A stretch of DNA of 64,000 bases from Chamaecrista fasciculata (taxonomy: Eukaryota > Streptophyta > Magnoliopsida > Fabales > Fabaceae), in the NCBI GenBank assembly GCA_003254925.1, contig QANZ01050140.1, forward strand, positions 18,335 to 82,334, written 5' to 3'. The first letter of the stretch is position 1. The number at the start of each line of letters is the position of its first letter. Under the pieces are notes generated by a model. The model was given only the letters and a program-made list of their open reading frames with translations. It had not been told where the DNA came from and made no database searches. This document shows positions 40,439 through 49,786 of this stretch, piece after piece. Both the position numbers and the translations under genes were made by a program.

Positions 40439-40979
40439 AGAGATCGCAATTTTATGTCAGAGGTACTTTGGCCTAAGTTTTAGCAAACTGATACAACTTT
40501 ATTCCTGGTTACAATAATGGCAGGGTAGTTTCAGCCACAAATTTACAATCAATAAGGGCAAATTCAATTCAAGCTTGTTCAGCTGGCAAGCATCTGTTAG
40601 GGAAAAGGATTTTCTTGATGCGATCAACACTGAGTTTTATAATCTATTGTGGGGTTCCTCAGCGAATCAATCAATTCTTTGAACTTGAGCGCCTCAGCAT
40701 TAATTTCCGCCTTCTTCGCCTCATCTGTCTTATGATCTTATCAGCTTTAACATCCAAACCCTGAAGATCGCTTACGCTTCTTCCTTGAACTCATTCGATC
40801 ATCTGAGGAATTACTAGCGTCAGAGTACTCACTCACAGTGTCACTGTCTACAATCCCATCCGAATCGCTATACTTTCTCTTTCTACGATTTATTTTTTTA
40901 TTACTACTCGTTCTCCGATTTCTTTCTGTGTTTACGTTCTTGTACAGACTCGGACTGAGCCTCACTCTCACTCTCTACC

Positions 40980-41216
40980 TGTTAGAGAATAGGACTAATT
41001 TGTATATATGCAGATTATGTATTTCTAGGAATATTCCACTGATACCTTTCCTGTAATTCATTGACACGTGTAGATCATCACAGCCTGTACATTCTTTCTG
41101 TTGTAACTAACTCACAGCTGTAATATTCGTTTCATGCTATATATAATATGCTGGAGCTGCTCTGTATGCTTGCTCGGCATTTTGATATTTTCTCTAGAAT
41201 ATTCAGTTTTCTCTCT
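40980..41216 (+). repeat. 5' LTR of the Copia element
   Basis: Begins TGTTAGAGAATAGGACTAAT and runs to the primer-binding site at 41217. It contains a TATA-like CTATATATAATATG near 41137. The exact inner border is uncertain by about 10 bp because a CA end also occurs at 41205. Confidence 0.85.
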
Positions 41217-41230
41217 TGGTATCAGAGCCA
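41217..41230 (+). other. primer-binding site of the Copia element
   Basis: TGGTATCAGAGCCA is complementary to the 3' end of plant initiator methionine tRNA, the usual primer for plant Copia elements. It lies directly after the 5' LTR. Confidence 0.9.
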
Positions 41231-41239
41231 GGTTCCCTA

Positions 41240-44200
41240 ATGGCTTCCTCAGATTTTTCAGCAGCCTCCGCCGCCACTGGTTCGTCTTCATCAGCTGCAG
41301 CGACTTCGGCGGTGAAAACCCAGACTCATACTCTTTTTAGTTCGTCGAGCCAGACCTCCTCTATCAAGCTGGATAGGGAAAATTATCTTGTCTGGGAATC
41401 CATAGTACGTCCACTTATTCGAGGTAATCGTCTTGAGCATCACATAAATGGTCTTGGTGTTACTCCTTCTCGTATGGTTACTGTAGGTACTGAGCTTGTG
41501 CCTAATCCTGCTTTTCGTGAATGGGAAGATGTCGATCAGCTGCTATTGTTCTGGCTTCGCAACACTATGTCTCTGGATGTTGCATCGCAGCTTCTTCACT
41601 GCACAACAGCTTTTGATCTTTGGACAAGTGCTAAGGCACTTACTTGTGCTTCTGTGAAGTCGAGGGTCTTAGCTCTCAAGGGGGAGCTCAACAAGATCCG
41701 GAAAAATTCAATGAGGATGAAAGATTATCTAGGGAAACTCAAAACGTTGTCTGATCAGTTAGCTCTGGCTGGTGCACCTGTTACTCAGGAAGATTTAATC
41801 ATGCATACCTTGAATGGTCTTGATGGTGAGTATAACGCTGCTGTCTTCACTCTGAATCGGCAAGAAAATCTGACGTGGATTGAAGTTCAGTCTGAACTTC
41901 TCACTTTTGAGAGCCGTTTAGATCAGCTGAGTCAAGCTTCTGGAGGTTTTTCTGCTCAGGGTTCAGTAAATCTTGCTCATCGAGAAGACTCACATGGCAA
42001 GAACACTAATCAGTCTGGTCAATCTTTCTGGCGAGGTGGAGGATCTTCAAACAATTCTGGTTCTCGTGGCCGTGGGAGAGGCTCACGAGGTGGTGGACGT
42101 CGTGGTGGTTTTAATGGCACTAATCGACTTTTTTGTGCTCTGTGCGAAAAACCAGGGCATGCTGTGCATAATTGCTTCCATCGTTTTGACAGAAGCTTTC
42201 AACCTCCTACTCATGGTAGGACTTTTGGGAGCAGTGGTGGACAATTCTCACATTTTCAGCCTCCACAAGCTTTTTATGCAGGTGCTGGGGACGGCTACAA
42301 TGCGAATCCTTACAGTGCTAGTCCTCAAGGTGTCATGGATCCAAATTGGTACCTAGACAGTGGAGCAAATTATCATATCACTCCATATTCTGACCAGTTA
42401 GAGAATTACACTCAAGTTGGTAAGGGTTTTATTTCAACTTGCACTGGGGAACGCACGAAAGTGGTTGGTATAGGCTCTACCTCCCTTTCTACTTCCTCAC
42501 CTTCTTCTAGATTATCTTTACGTAATGTTCTTCTTGTTCCCACTGCTACGAAAAATTTAATGAGTGTTAATAGACTCACTGAAGATAATGATGTAGATGT
42601 GTGTTTCACTAATGAAAAATATCTTGTGAAGGACAAGAAGACAGGACTTCACCTGGTGGAAGGGACGCCAAAGCAAGGAATGTACCCGGTGCGTAATGAG
42701 ACTCGAGATGCACAAGTGAATTCAGTCGAGGCAGCTGTGAAGGAGAACAGATATGAAGAGTTTTTACGTTGGCATTACAAGTTGGGACATCCCAGCAATA
42801 AAATTTTGAAGACTGTTTTGAATAAATGTAATGTTAATCTAGATTTTTCAGACTCCATTTGTGAAGCTTGCCAATTTGGAAAATCTAAGTTTCTACCCTT
42901 TACTAAGTCAATATCTCGTGCATCTCATCCCATAGAGCTCATTCACACAGATATTTGGGGGCCATCCCCAATTCAGTCAGAAAACGGTTTCAAATTTTAC
43001 ATTCATTTTCTGGATGATTATTCTAGATATACATGGCTATACCCACTTAAACACAAAGGTGAGGCAATACAGGCATTTAACATGTTCAGAGCATTAGTAG
43101 AAAATCAGTTCAACAGGAAAATTAAAACTATCCGATGTGATAATGGTGCAGAGTACAAACCAATTAGTAGTGTTGCTCAATCTCTTGGCATTCAAATGCA
43201 GTTCTCTTGTCCCTATACTTCTGTTCAAAATGGCAGAGCTGAGAGAAAGCATCGCCATATCGTAGAAATGGGTCTCACTTTATTAGCACAAGCCAAGTTG
43301 CCTTATACTTACTGGACAGATGCGTTTATGATGGCTGTGTTCCTGATAAATCGGCTGCCTTCACCAGTAATTGATCTTGAAACACCTTTTTCATTACTGT
43401 ACAATAAAGACCCAGATTATACATCCTTGCAACCTTTTGGTTGTGCATGTTATCCTTGCTTGAAACCCTATAATGAACATAAATTCCAATTCCATAGCCA
43501 GAAGTGCGTGTTTCTGGGTCCAGCTCCTCAACATCGTGGCTTCAAGTGCTTAAGCTCAACAGGAAGGATTTATACCTCGCGTCATGTTGTTTTCGATCCC
43601 TCAGTGTTCCCTTGCCATTCTGGTTTTTTAAATCGCAATCCTGCTTCACCAGTAAGTCATGATTGTATTGTTCCTTTTGATTTTGCAGAAGGAATCGCAT
43701 CTGTCAAGAGTGTTAGTAATGCTGGGGAGAGTCGAAGGAATTATGAGGAAGAAAGAACCGTTGGAGCAACGGATAGTTCACCAGCCACTAATGTACTGCC
43801 ACGTCAAGCCATCTCTACCAGTGATACACTGCCACGTCAAGCCTCTTCTATGCAAGAGGCACGTGATATTTTAAGTGAATCAGACTCACGTGAGCTTCCT
43901 TCCAATTCGAATTCGAACACTTTTGCTGCCTTGCCTGTGTCCATAGCTGAGAATGGGCCTCTTGTCTCAAGCCCAATCCAAGAGGTTGGTAAAGCCCCAC
44001 TAGTGAACACGCATGGGATGGTTACTCGGGCCAAGGATGGTATACACAAGCCCAAGTATCCATTTATTGGACTGAGCCAGTTCACCTCTGTTGCTTCTCA
44101 AGTTTCTCAGCCTTCGTCTGTTTCAGAGGCACTGAAAATTGCTCACTGGAAGCATGCCATGGAGGAGGAATTTCGTGCTCTTCAGCGTAACAAGACATGG

Positions 44201-45664
44201 GTGTTGGTCCCTCGCACTGAATCTCAGAAATTGATCGACTGCAAGTGGGTATTCAAGACAAAGTTCAAACAGGATGGCTCAATTCTTAAGCACAAAGCGC
44301 GTCTTGTTGCTAAAGGATTCCAGCAAACACCAGGCATTGATTATGGAGAGACGTTCAGTCCAGTTGTGAAACCCACAACCATACGGGTAGTCCTAGCACT
44401 CGCTGTTTCGTTTGGCTGGCATATTAGACAGTTGGATGTTAACAACGCTTTTCTAAATGGTTATCTACAAGAAAGCGTGTTTATGCGACAACCAGAGGGT
44501 TTCCAGGATCCATCGAAGCCACATCACGTTTGCAGACTCACAAAGGCGTTATATGGGCTGAAACAAGCACCTCGTGCTTGGTTTGATCGTCTAAGATTGA
44601 CACTACAGAGCTGGGGTTTTCAAAATGCCAAAAGTGATGTGTCTCTGTTCTTCCTTCGCACACACAAACTGTCAGTCTATCTATTAGTTTACGTAGATGA
44701 CATTCTTGTGACTGGAAATAATGCCAAGTTTCTCAGTAGTTTTATTGCCAAGCTTAATGACTTGTTTGCTCTTAAAGATCTTGGACCAGCTTACTATTTC
44801 TTAGGAATAGAAATCAATCGAACAGAGCATGGTTTGCACTTGTGTCAGTCGAAATATACGATGGACATCCTGAAGAAGTTTAATATGGTTGATTGTGCAC
44901 CTGTTCCGACTCCAATGGTAACAGGACGTCAATTTTCCAAGTCTGATGGTGAATTGCTAGAAGATCCCACCTTGTATAGACAAGCGATTGGCTCGTTGCA
45001 GTACCTGACCAACACAAGGCCTGATATAGCTTATTCGGTGAACAAGCTAAGTCAATTTCTCTCTTGCCCAACAGATGTTCATTTCCAAGGAGTTAAAAGG
45101 GTTCTCAGGTATCTGAAGGGCACTCTGCACTATGGAATTAATATACATTCAATTGGCTCTTTGTCTCTAACGGCTTTCACCGATGCCGATTGGGCCACTG
45201 ATATAGATGATCGGAAGTCAATGGCAGGTATTTGTGTGTTTTTGGGAAACACTCTGGTGTCTTGGGGTTCGAGGAAACAACGTGTTGTCTCACGATCTAG
45301 CACCGAATCCGAATATAGAGCTCTGGCAGATGGTGCAGCAGAGCTTCGTTGGTTGTCTTCGCTGATCACAGAGCTAGGTTTGTTTCTAAAGAGTCCAGCA
45401 TTGCTATGGTGTGATAACATAAGTGCAGGATCTTTGGCAGCAAATCCAGTGCAGCATGCTCGTAGCAAGCACATTGAAATCGATGTGCATTTTGTTCGTG
45501 ACCTCATTCTTTCTGGTTTTTTGGCTGTTCGATACATTCCGTCTGATTCTCAAATCGCTGACTGTCTAACAAAAGCACTCACACATACACAGTTCCTTCA
45601 TCTCAGAAGCAAACTCGGAGTTGCACCAGCACCCACTCGTTTGAGGGGGAATGTTAGAGAATAG
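41240..45664 (+). CDS. Copia gag-pol polyprotein
   Basis: A single frame of 1474 residues from the first ATG after the primer-binding site. Parts in order: gag with a Copia-type N-terminus (LDRENYLVWESIVRPLIRGN), and a Gly/Arg-rich stretch. A CCHC zinc knuckle near residue 299 (CALCEKPGHAVHNC) and protease DSGA near 372 follow. Next come the GAG-pre-integrase HYKLGHPS, the integrase catalytic core from HTDIWGP near 569, reverse transcriptase with YVDD near 1151, and RNase H with DADWA near 1315. The frame ends just inside the 3' LTR. It looks whole. Confidence 0.96.
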   Translation: MASSDFSAASAATGSSSSAAATSAVKTQTHTLFSSSSQTSSIKLDRENYLVWESIVRPLIRGNRLEHHINGLGVTPSRMVTVGTELVPNPAFREWEDVDQLLLFWLRNTMSLDVASQLLHCTTAFDLWTSAKALTCASVKSRVLALKGELNKIRKNSMRMKDYLGKLKTLSDQLALAGAPVTQEDLIMHTLNGLDGEYNAAVFTLNRQENLTWIEVQSELLTFESRLDQLSQASGGFSAQGSVNLAHREDSHGKNTNQSGQSFWRGGGSSNNSGSRGRGRGSRGGGRRGGFNGTNRLFCALCEKPGHAVHNCFHRFDRSFQPPTHGRTFGSSGGQFSHFQPPQAFYAGAGDGYNANPYSASPQGVMDPNWYLDSGANYHITPYSDQLENYTQVGKGFISTCTGERTKVVGIGSTSLSTSSPSSRLSLRNVLLVPTATKNLMSVNRLTEDNDVDVCFTNEKYLVKDKKTGLHLVEGTPKQGMYPVRNETRDAQVNSVEAAVKENRYEEFLRWHYKLGHPSNKILKTVLNKCNVNLDFSDSICEACQFGKSKFLPFTKSISRASHPIELIHTDIWGPSPIQSENGFKFYIHFLDDYSRYTWLYPLKHKGEAIQAFNMFRALVENQFNRKIKTIRCDNGAEYKPISSVAQSLGIQMQFSCPYTSVQNGRAERKHRHIVEMGLTLLAQAKLPYTYWTDAFMMAVFLINRLPSPVIDLETPFSLLYNKDPDYTSLQPFGCACYPCLKPYNEHKFQFHSQKCVFLGPAPQHRGFKCLSSTGRIYTSRHVVFDPSVFPCHSGFLNRNPASPVSHDCIVPFDFAEGIASVKSVSNAGESRRNYEEERTVGATDSSPATNVLPRQAISTSDTLPRQASSMQEARDILSESDSRELPSNSNSNTFAALPVSIAENGPLVSSPIQEVGKAPLVNTHGMVTRAKDGIHKPKYPFIGLSQFTSVASQVSQPSSVSEALKIAHWKHAMEEEFRALQRNKTWVLVPRTESQKLIDCKWVFKTKFKQDGSILKHKARLVAKGFQQTPGIDYGETFSPVVKPTTIRVVLALAVSFGWHIRQLDVNNAFLNGYLQESVFMRQPEGFQDPSKPHHVCRLTKALYGLKQAPRAWFDRLRLTLQSWGFQNAKSDVSLFFLRTHKLSVYLLVYVDDILVTGNNAKFLSSFIAKLNDLFALKDLGPAYYFLGIEINRTEHGLHLCQSKYTMDILKKFNMVDCAPVPTPMVTGRQFSKSDGELLEDPTLYRQAIGSLQYLTNTRPDIAYSVNKLSQFLSCPTDVHFQGVKRVLRYLKGTLHYGINIHSIGSLSLTAFTDADWATDIDDRKSMAGICVFLGNTLVSWGSRKQRVVSRSSTESEYRALADGAAELRWLSSLITELGLFLKSPALLWCDNISAGSLAANPVQHARSKHIEIDVHFVRDLILSGFLAVRYIPSDSQIADCLTKALTHTQFLHLRSKLGVAPAPTRLRGNVRE

Positions 45665-45847
45665 GACTAATTTGTATATATGCAGATTATGTATTTCTAG
45701 GAATATTCCACTGATACCTTTCCTGTAATTCATTGACACGTGTAGATCATCACAGCCTGTACATTCTTTCTGTTGTAACTAACTCACAGCTGTAATATTC
45801 GTTTCATGCTATATATAATATGCTGGAGCTGCTCTGTATGCTTGCTC
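45652..45847 (+). repeat. 3' LTR of the Copia element
   Basis: Begins TGTTAGAGAATAGG after the purine tract and is base-for-base identical to the 5' LTR over its length of about 196 bp. Confidence 0.9.
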
Positions 45848-46276
45848 CCAGATTTCTGAGACACGGATTTTGAATACTCTCTTCTGTTTAGCCTCCTTGT
45901 CGCTTGAATCACTCTTCCCGAAACCATCATCATCTCCATATTTCTCAGAAATTTCCTCCGGTTTATCTTGCAAAATTTCGTTCTCATCCCTTGGAGGACT
46001 AGGCGTAACATTCCAAATACGGAGCTTCAACATCTTCCTCTTTTGCCTTCTGTACTCCTCGTCCGAATCAGAGCGTCGACCATTCCCACGGTCCATGTCG
46101 GCGGCGATCCCCGCGACCTAAATTTCTTTGGCAAAGCATTAGCATTCAGGTGATTCTGACCGACGGCTGTAGCGACCTCGTCCAGTTTAGGGTTCGTCTG
46201 AGTCATAGCTAGGGCTACGACGGCGGCGGTAATCGGAATCAAGAGTTTCACCGCCGGAGGTCGGGAATTTCGACAG

Positions 46277-46366
46277 GTGAGTCCATATTCAACAATAGGC
46301 CTGTCCAGTTCTTTTCTACAAGTGAGTCCATATTCAACAATAGGCCTGTCCAGTTCTTTTCTACAA
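46277..46366. repeat. 45-bp tandem duplication
   Basis: Two exact copies starting at 46277 and 46322, each beginning GTGAGTCCATATTCAACAAT. They lie upstream of the NKAP-like fragment's start codon, in what would be its leader. Confidence 0.92.
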
Positions 46367-46527
46367 GATCCACAGAGATAATGGGCTAGCACATCAAACA
46401 CAGATCACGGGCCTAACCCAATAATTACAGTCCTATCTTACTTGAAAGGAAAAAAAAAAAAAACATGGACCTTTTTCTTGACAAGTTTCGTTTTTTTGTT
46501 TCTTTTTTTCATAAGAGAAAAGAAAAT

Positions 46528-46687
46528 TTAGGTAAAGGGATGACGTCCTAGTTTAGGATTAGGGCAGGCCTCGGGGTTCAATAAACACTTACAGAGGTAT
46601 TTACAAAATGAGGTATCACCCGGAATCGAATTTAAGTTATGCAATTGTCATGGGCGGAAGGTGACCAAGTGAGCCAAACCTTTTTAG
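46528..46687 (-). mobile_element. possible tRNA-derived SINE
   Basis: The minus strand shows an A-box-like TGGCTCACTTGG near 46670-46681 and a B-box-like TTCGATTCC about 35 bp further, spacing typical of tRNA-derived Pol III promoters. The body then runs into unrelated sequence ending near 46528. Clear target-site duplications and a tail were not seen. Confidence 0.42.
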
Positions 46688-47760
46688 CTTTTTGCGGTTT
46701 GTTTTTGTTTTGTAGAATTACAATGCATAATGCATTTCAATTATTGAAATAAAAAACACTAGTAATTAATCTATGCTAACGGTTTTATTATTGAAATATA
46801 ATTGGAGTGAGTATGAAGTTGTACTAAATCAATTGAGTAGGCGTATTTTGGAATGAGTAAATTAGATATTCTAGAAGTCTCCTGTATTACTTAGTCCACT
46901 AATAGGTTATTCCTAGGCATGGTAAATGAAGCAGAGGGAAAGACAGAAAATAAGTAAGTAAAATATTCATTAGATGATACTTTCTTTTCAAATTGTTGGT
47001 TTGGAAAGTACAATTCCCTTGAAGCCAAGAAGTCATACACCTAACAATGTAACAATTTTCGCTAATTTATATCATACTTTAATATATTTTAATCTTTTAC
47101 TTCACACCTTACGTACGTTCTTTCCTGTGTTTTGTTTCCAATCTTCCCTTCCACTTACACTACAAGTCTATAACTTGTACACCACAACTAAACATTTTCA
47201 TCTTTTTTAACCTTTTTACATTATTATATTAAAGTAAATATATATCAAGATCTTATGCATATTGAATATATGGAATTATATAGCCATCCCTTGGTCGATC
47301 ATGATCAAAAGAATCTACTCTGTTTGGTCAAATACGCATATGTGGGAAAATTCGGGATAAAGACTTAAACTTGGAAAGTGTATAGTGAAGTAATTAAACA
47401 TAGTGTTGTTGTGTATGAACCTGGGGCTTGATAGACAAGCCTTTGATGAAAAAGGGACAATTTGGAAGCGTGAAATAGCGTGAGAGAAAGGGTGAACATC
47501 TGCCTACAGTGTTGGGTTTAGGTGCTTCAGGAAGTGTGTGACAAAGACAAGGCACCAAGTAAGCATGTTTTTCTTGCGTTATAGCCACTGAAAAAAGTGA
47601 AATCGGGGGAAAAAGTATAAATAAACAAATAAAAAAGGTTACGAGGCCTGGGAATAGTGCTATGCAAGTCACTCTTGTGTAAGCAAACCCAATAAGGCTT
47701 TAAAACTCCTCACTATCTCTCTTCCCATCTTTCATTTCACCTACCATTAACATTAACCAA
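46688..47760. other. spacer and promoter of the small peptide gene
   Basis: AT-rich, with a pyrimidine-rich leader (CTATCTCTCTTCCCATC) just before the small gene's ATG. The minus ORF at 47394-47672 has no recognised domain and is treated as chance. Confidence 0.5.
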
Positions 47761-48067
47761 ATGGGATGGTTTCAGACTCTTGTCTGCCCATTGAAGAAGC
47801 TCTGGGATCGTCTTCACTCAACCCACAAGAAGCGTAAGATTATATTCTCTGAATTCACTCATGGAATCCGCATTACTGCTTTGTTAATTTTGCATTCATT
47901 GTGGTGTGATATTAATTAATTAATTTGCTTTAATATTTTGTGAAATAGGTAGAGGTATATACATCCTATACAAGGATGTGAAATCCTGCCCTTGTGAAGA
48001 TGTTCATGTTCTTTGGTCAATACTGGTGGAATCAGGCACCACCTCTGCTTCTACGCCACCAAAATGA
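47761..48067 (+). CDS. small conserved plant peptide gene, 63 residues, 2 exons
   Basis: Exon 1 is 47761-47833 and exon 2 is 47949-48067. The 115-bp intron starts GTAAGA and ends AAATAG, and splitting a CGT codon keeps the frame. The product starts MGWFQTLVCPLKKLWDRLHS, continues through a basic stretch HKKRRG, then YILYKDVKSCPCEDVHVLW and SILVESG, ending STPPK. I recall near-identical uncharacterised short proteins in other dicots, with strongly conserved core GIYILY.DVKSCP.EDVHVLWSILVE, but no assigned function. There is no signal peptide. The two Cys of SCPC are its only close cysteine pair. It is too short for simple ORF calling, and a pyrimidine-rich leader precedes it. That it is a real gene rests on the splice logic and remembered family similarity. 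Confidence 0.75.
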
Positions 48068-49786
48068 TTCTGCCTCGTCTTTATCATCATAGCCAAGAAC
48101 CAAGGAAGGAGGGACGAAGAAGACGATGACTAGATATAATTTTCCATCCATGTACATAGAAAGATACAACATATATATATTATAACTCTAGCAGTGTTCA
48201 TCCTATCCCATGTGGAACTCTTTATTACTTGGTTTTGTACTTGGATTTCAACATCATAGATTTTGTTGAAAATGCCGATAAATTGTGCGTGAATGTTAGT
48301 CCATCTCCAGGAGGCAAAAATAGATAAATAAAACATGCCGTTGATTCATAATCTATATTATCTGAGAAAGAACATGGTTGTTTTGTTTTGTGCCTCACTC
48401 TCCTACCACTTTCTTATTTTATTTACCAGTTCTCTTGTTACACTGTACTAACTAGGAATGGATAAAATACTCAACATTTGGGGTTATGAAAAATCTTTAA
48501 GTATTTTAAGGGTTTGGGTCGGAGGTGGTAGGTATTAGGTAATATGGTATTAATTATTTATCCCACCCAAAAATTGTAGTGATTGTATACATAATAAATA
48601 CATATATATATTCCTATATCAATCTAACATATTATGAAAGAAATAGTATTTTAGAGGTTTTGAATTATATTAAAGATAAATTTGATGTATATGAATGAAT
48701 TATAATTTACGAAAAACTAATTTACTTTTAAAAAAATCAAAGTAAGGAAAGTCCAGACTGCAGATCCATGAATTTAAAGTCGAGACTCCAGATCCATGAA
48801 TTTAAAAAATTTCTATAAAAAAGAGATTTGGGTATACTTTCTTGGTAATTAATGGATTTCATAATGGGCTGGGCATTATAAAGCTAATGGTAAGCTAGCT
48901 GCGCCCATTTGGCCATTTAAGTTTTTTTTTTTTTTATTTGGACAGCTATACAGGTATAGCTGTATAGGTATTTAGATAAGAGGGGCGTAGAGTATAATAT
49001 AGAATATTTAAAAATAATGAAAAATGTGAGAGAAAAATGAAAAAGACAGAAAATAAGGTTGAGAATCCGAAAGCGCAAAGGCCAAAAAATTTTTTTTTAA
49101 AAAAAAAAGGTGATGGAGGGAAATAAGAAGGTGAGATGAGAGTTGACGAGTAAGGACTTGGGGAGATCCCGCCTTAAAGAGGAAAAAATAAATATAGAAA
49201 AGGAAACGAAACGTCTTTTTGATCTTTTCCATTTTTCCTACAAATAAATATAGCCATCCCCATCCTATAGTTTATTCCTTCGTACTCTGACTTGTCTCTC
49301 TATTTCCTAAACCACCTTCCAGCGCTATCATCCTACGGGATCATCTTCTGCTCCTACCATCGTACGTCGCCGTAGTTTCCTTCGATTTTCTGCTATTGCT
49401 ACATTGGTGAGTTCCCAACTTTGCTACATTGCTCGATTTTTCTCATCTTCCTCTGCACTATTATTTCCTTCTACTCACTCACTTAATCGTTTTTTTTTAT
49501 ACTCGAAATTTTCAGAGCCTCAGTCTGGTTTCCTTCTTGCGTTAAATTCCCTCGGATTCACCCGCTCATTTCATCTGCACTATACCTGTAAGCTTTCTGT
49601 TACACTTTAATGGACGTTTTATGCTGTCGCTTTCAGTCTTCGTCAATGGAAAGTCTATGATTGGGGACCGGGATCGTCGAATTAGGGTTTTCTGATCATT
49701 GAGAGGGGCGCCGAGAAAGAGGGTCGTTGAACTTGTTAATTGAGAATAAGGAAGTGGAGACAATCGTACAAGAATGTGACTTAGAC
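48068..49786. other. spacer and 5' leader of the IDM1-like gene
   Basis: AT-rich with small local duplications (for example CAGATCCATGAATTTAAA twice near 48761 and 48790). From about 49260 the sequence is leader-like. A strong GTGAGT donor at 49407 with acceptors at 49515 or 49636 suggests a spliced 5' UTR. Two short upstream ORFs (ATGGAAAGTCTATGA near 49647 and an overlapping one) precede the main frame and could lower its translation. Confidence 0.5.

Larger units (their letters stand above)
40980..45847 (+). mobile_element. Ty1/Copia LTR retrotransposon
   Basis: Order of parts: LTR, primer-binding site TGGTATCAGAGCC (initiator-Met tRNA type), one gag-pol frame, a purine tract GAGGGGGA, LTR. 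Domain order protease, integrase, reverse transcriptase, RNase H is that of Copia. The shared part of the two LTRs is identical over about 196 bp, so insertion is recent. The gag-pol frame looks whole; the terminal repeats are not equal in length, so I count about one break. It lies in plus orientation inside the minus-strand NKAP-like fragment. The lineage is probably Ale/Retrofit-like, judged only by compact size. Confidence 0.95.
40617..46096 (-). pseudogene. NKAP-like nuclear protein gene fragment, split by a Copia insertion
   Basis: On the minus strand, 46096 down to 45848 reads MDRGNGRRSDSDEEYRRQ, then RIWNVTPSPPRDEN and KPEEISEKYGDDD. The reading resumes on the far side of the Copia element (40979 down to about 40617) with acidic and basic low-complexity sequence (RKRKYSDSDGIVDSDTVSEY, RKKRKRSS) and then AEINAEALKFKELIDS. 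These recall the N-terminal half of plant NKAP family RNA-splicing-associated proteins. The conserved C-terminal SynMuv-like domain was not found anywhere in the window. Frame changes and stops occur within the left part, and no introns are evident. I call it a truncated gene copy that was probably already decayed or became so after insertion. Family assignment is from memory of motif similarity. Confidence 0.5.

Noticed and set aside
47394-47672. Minus-strand 92-codon ORF as a possible secreted peptide precursor
   Set aside because: It has a hydrophobic stretch, but the C-terminus does not match CLE or other peptide hormone consensus, and it lies in the promoter of the small peptide gene.
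49588-49636. 49-bp GT..AG interval as a 5' UTR intron
   Set aside because: Too short for a plant intron. The stronger GTGAGT donor at 49407 is the better candidate.
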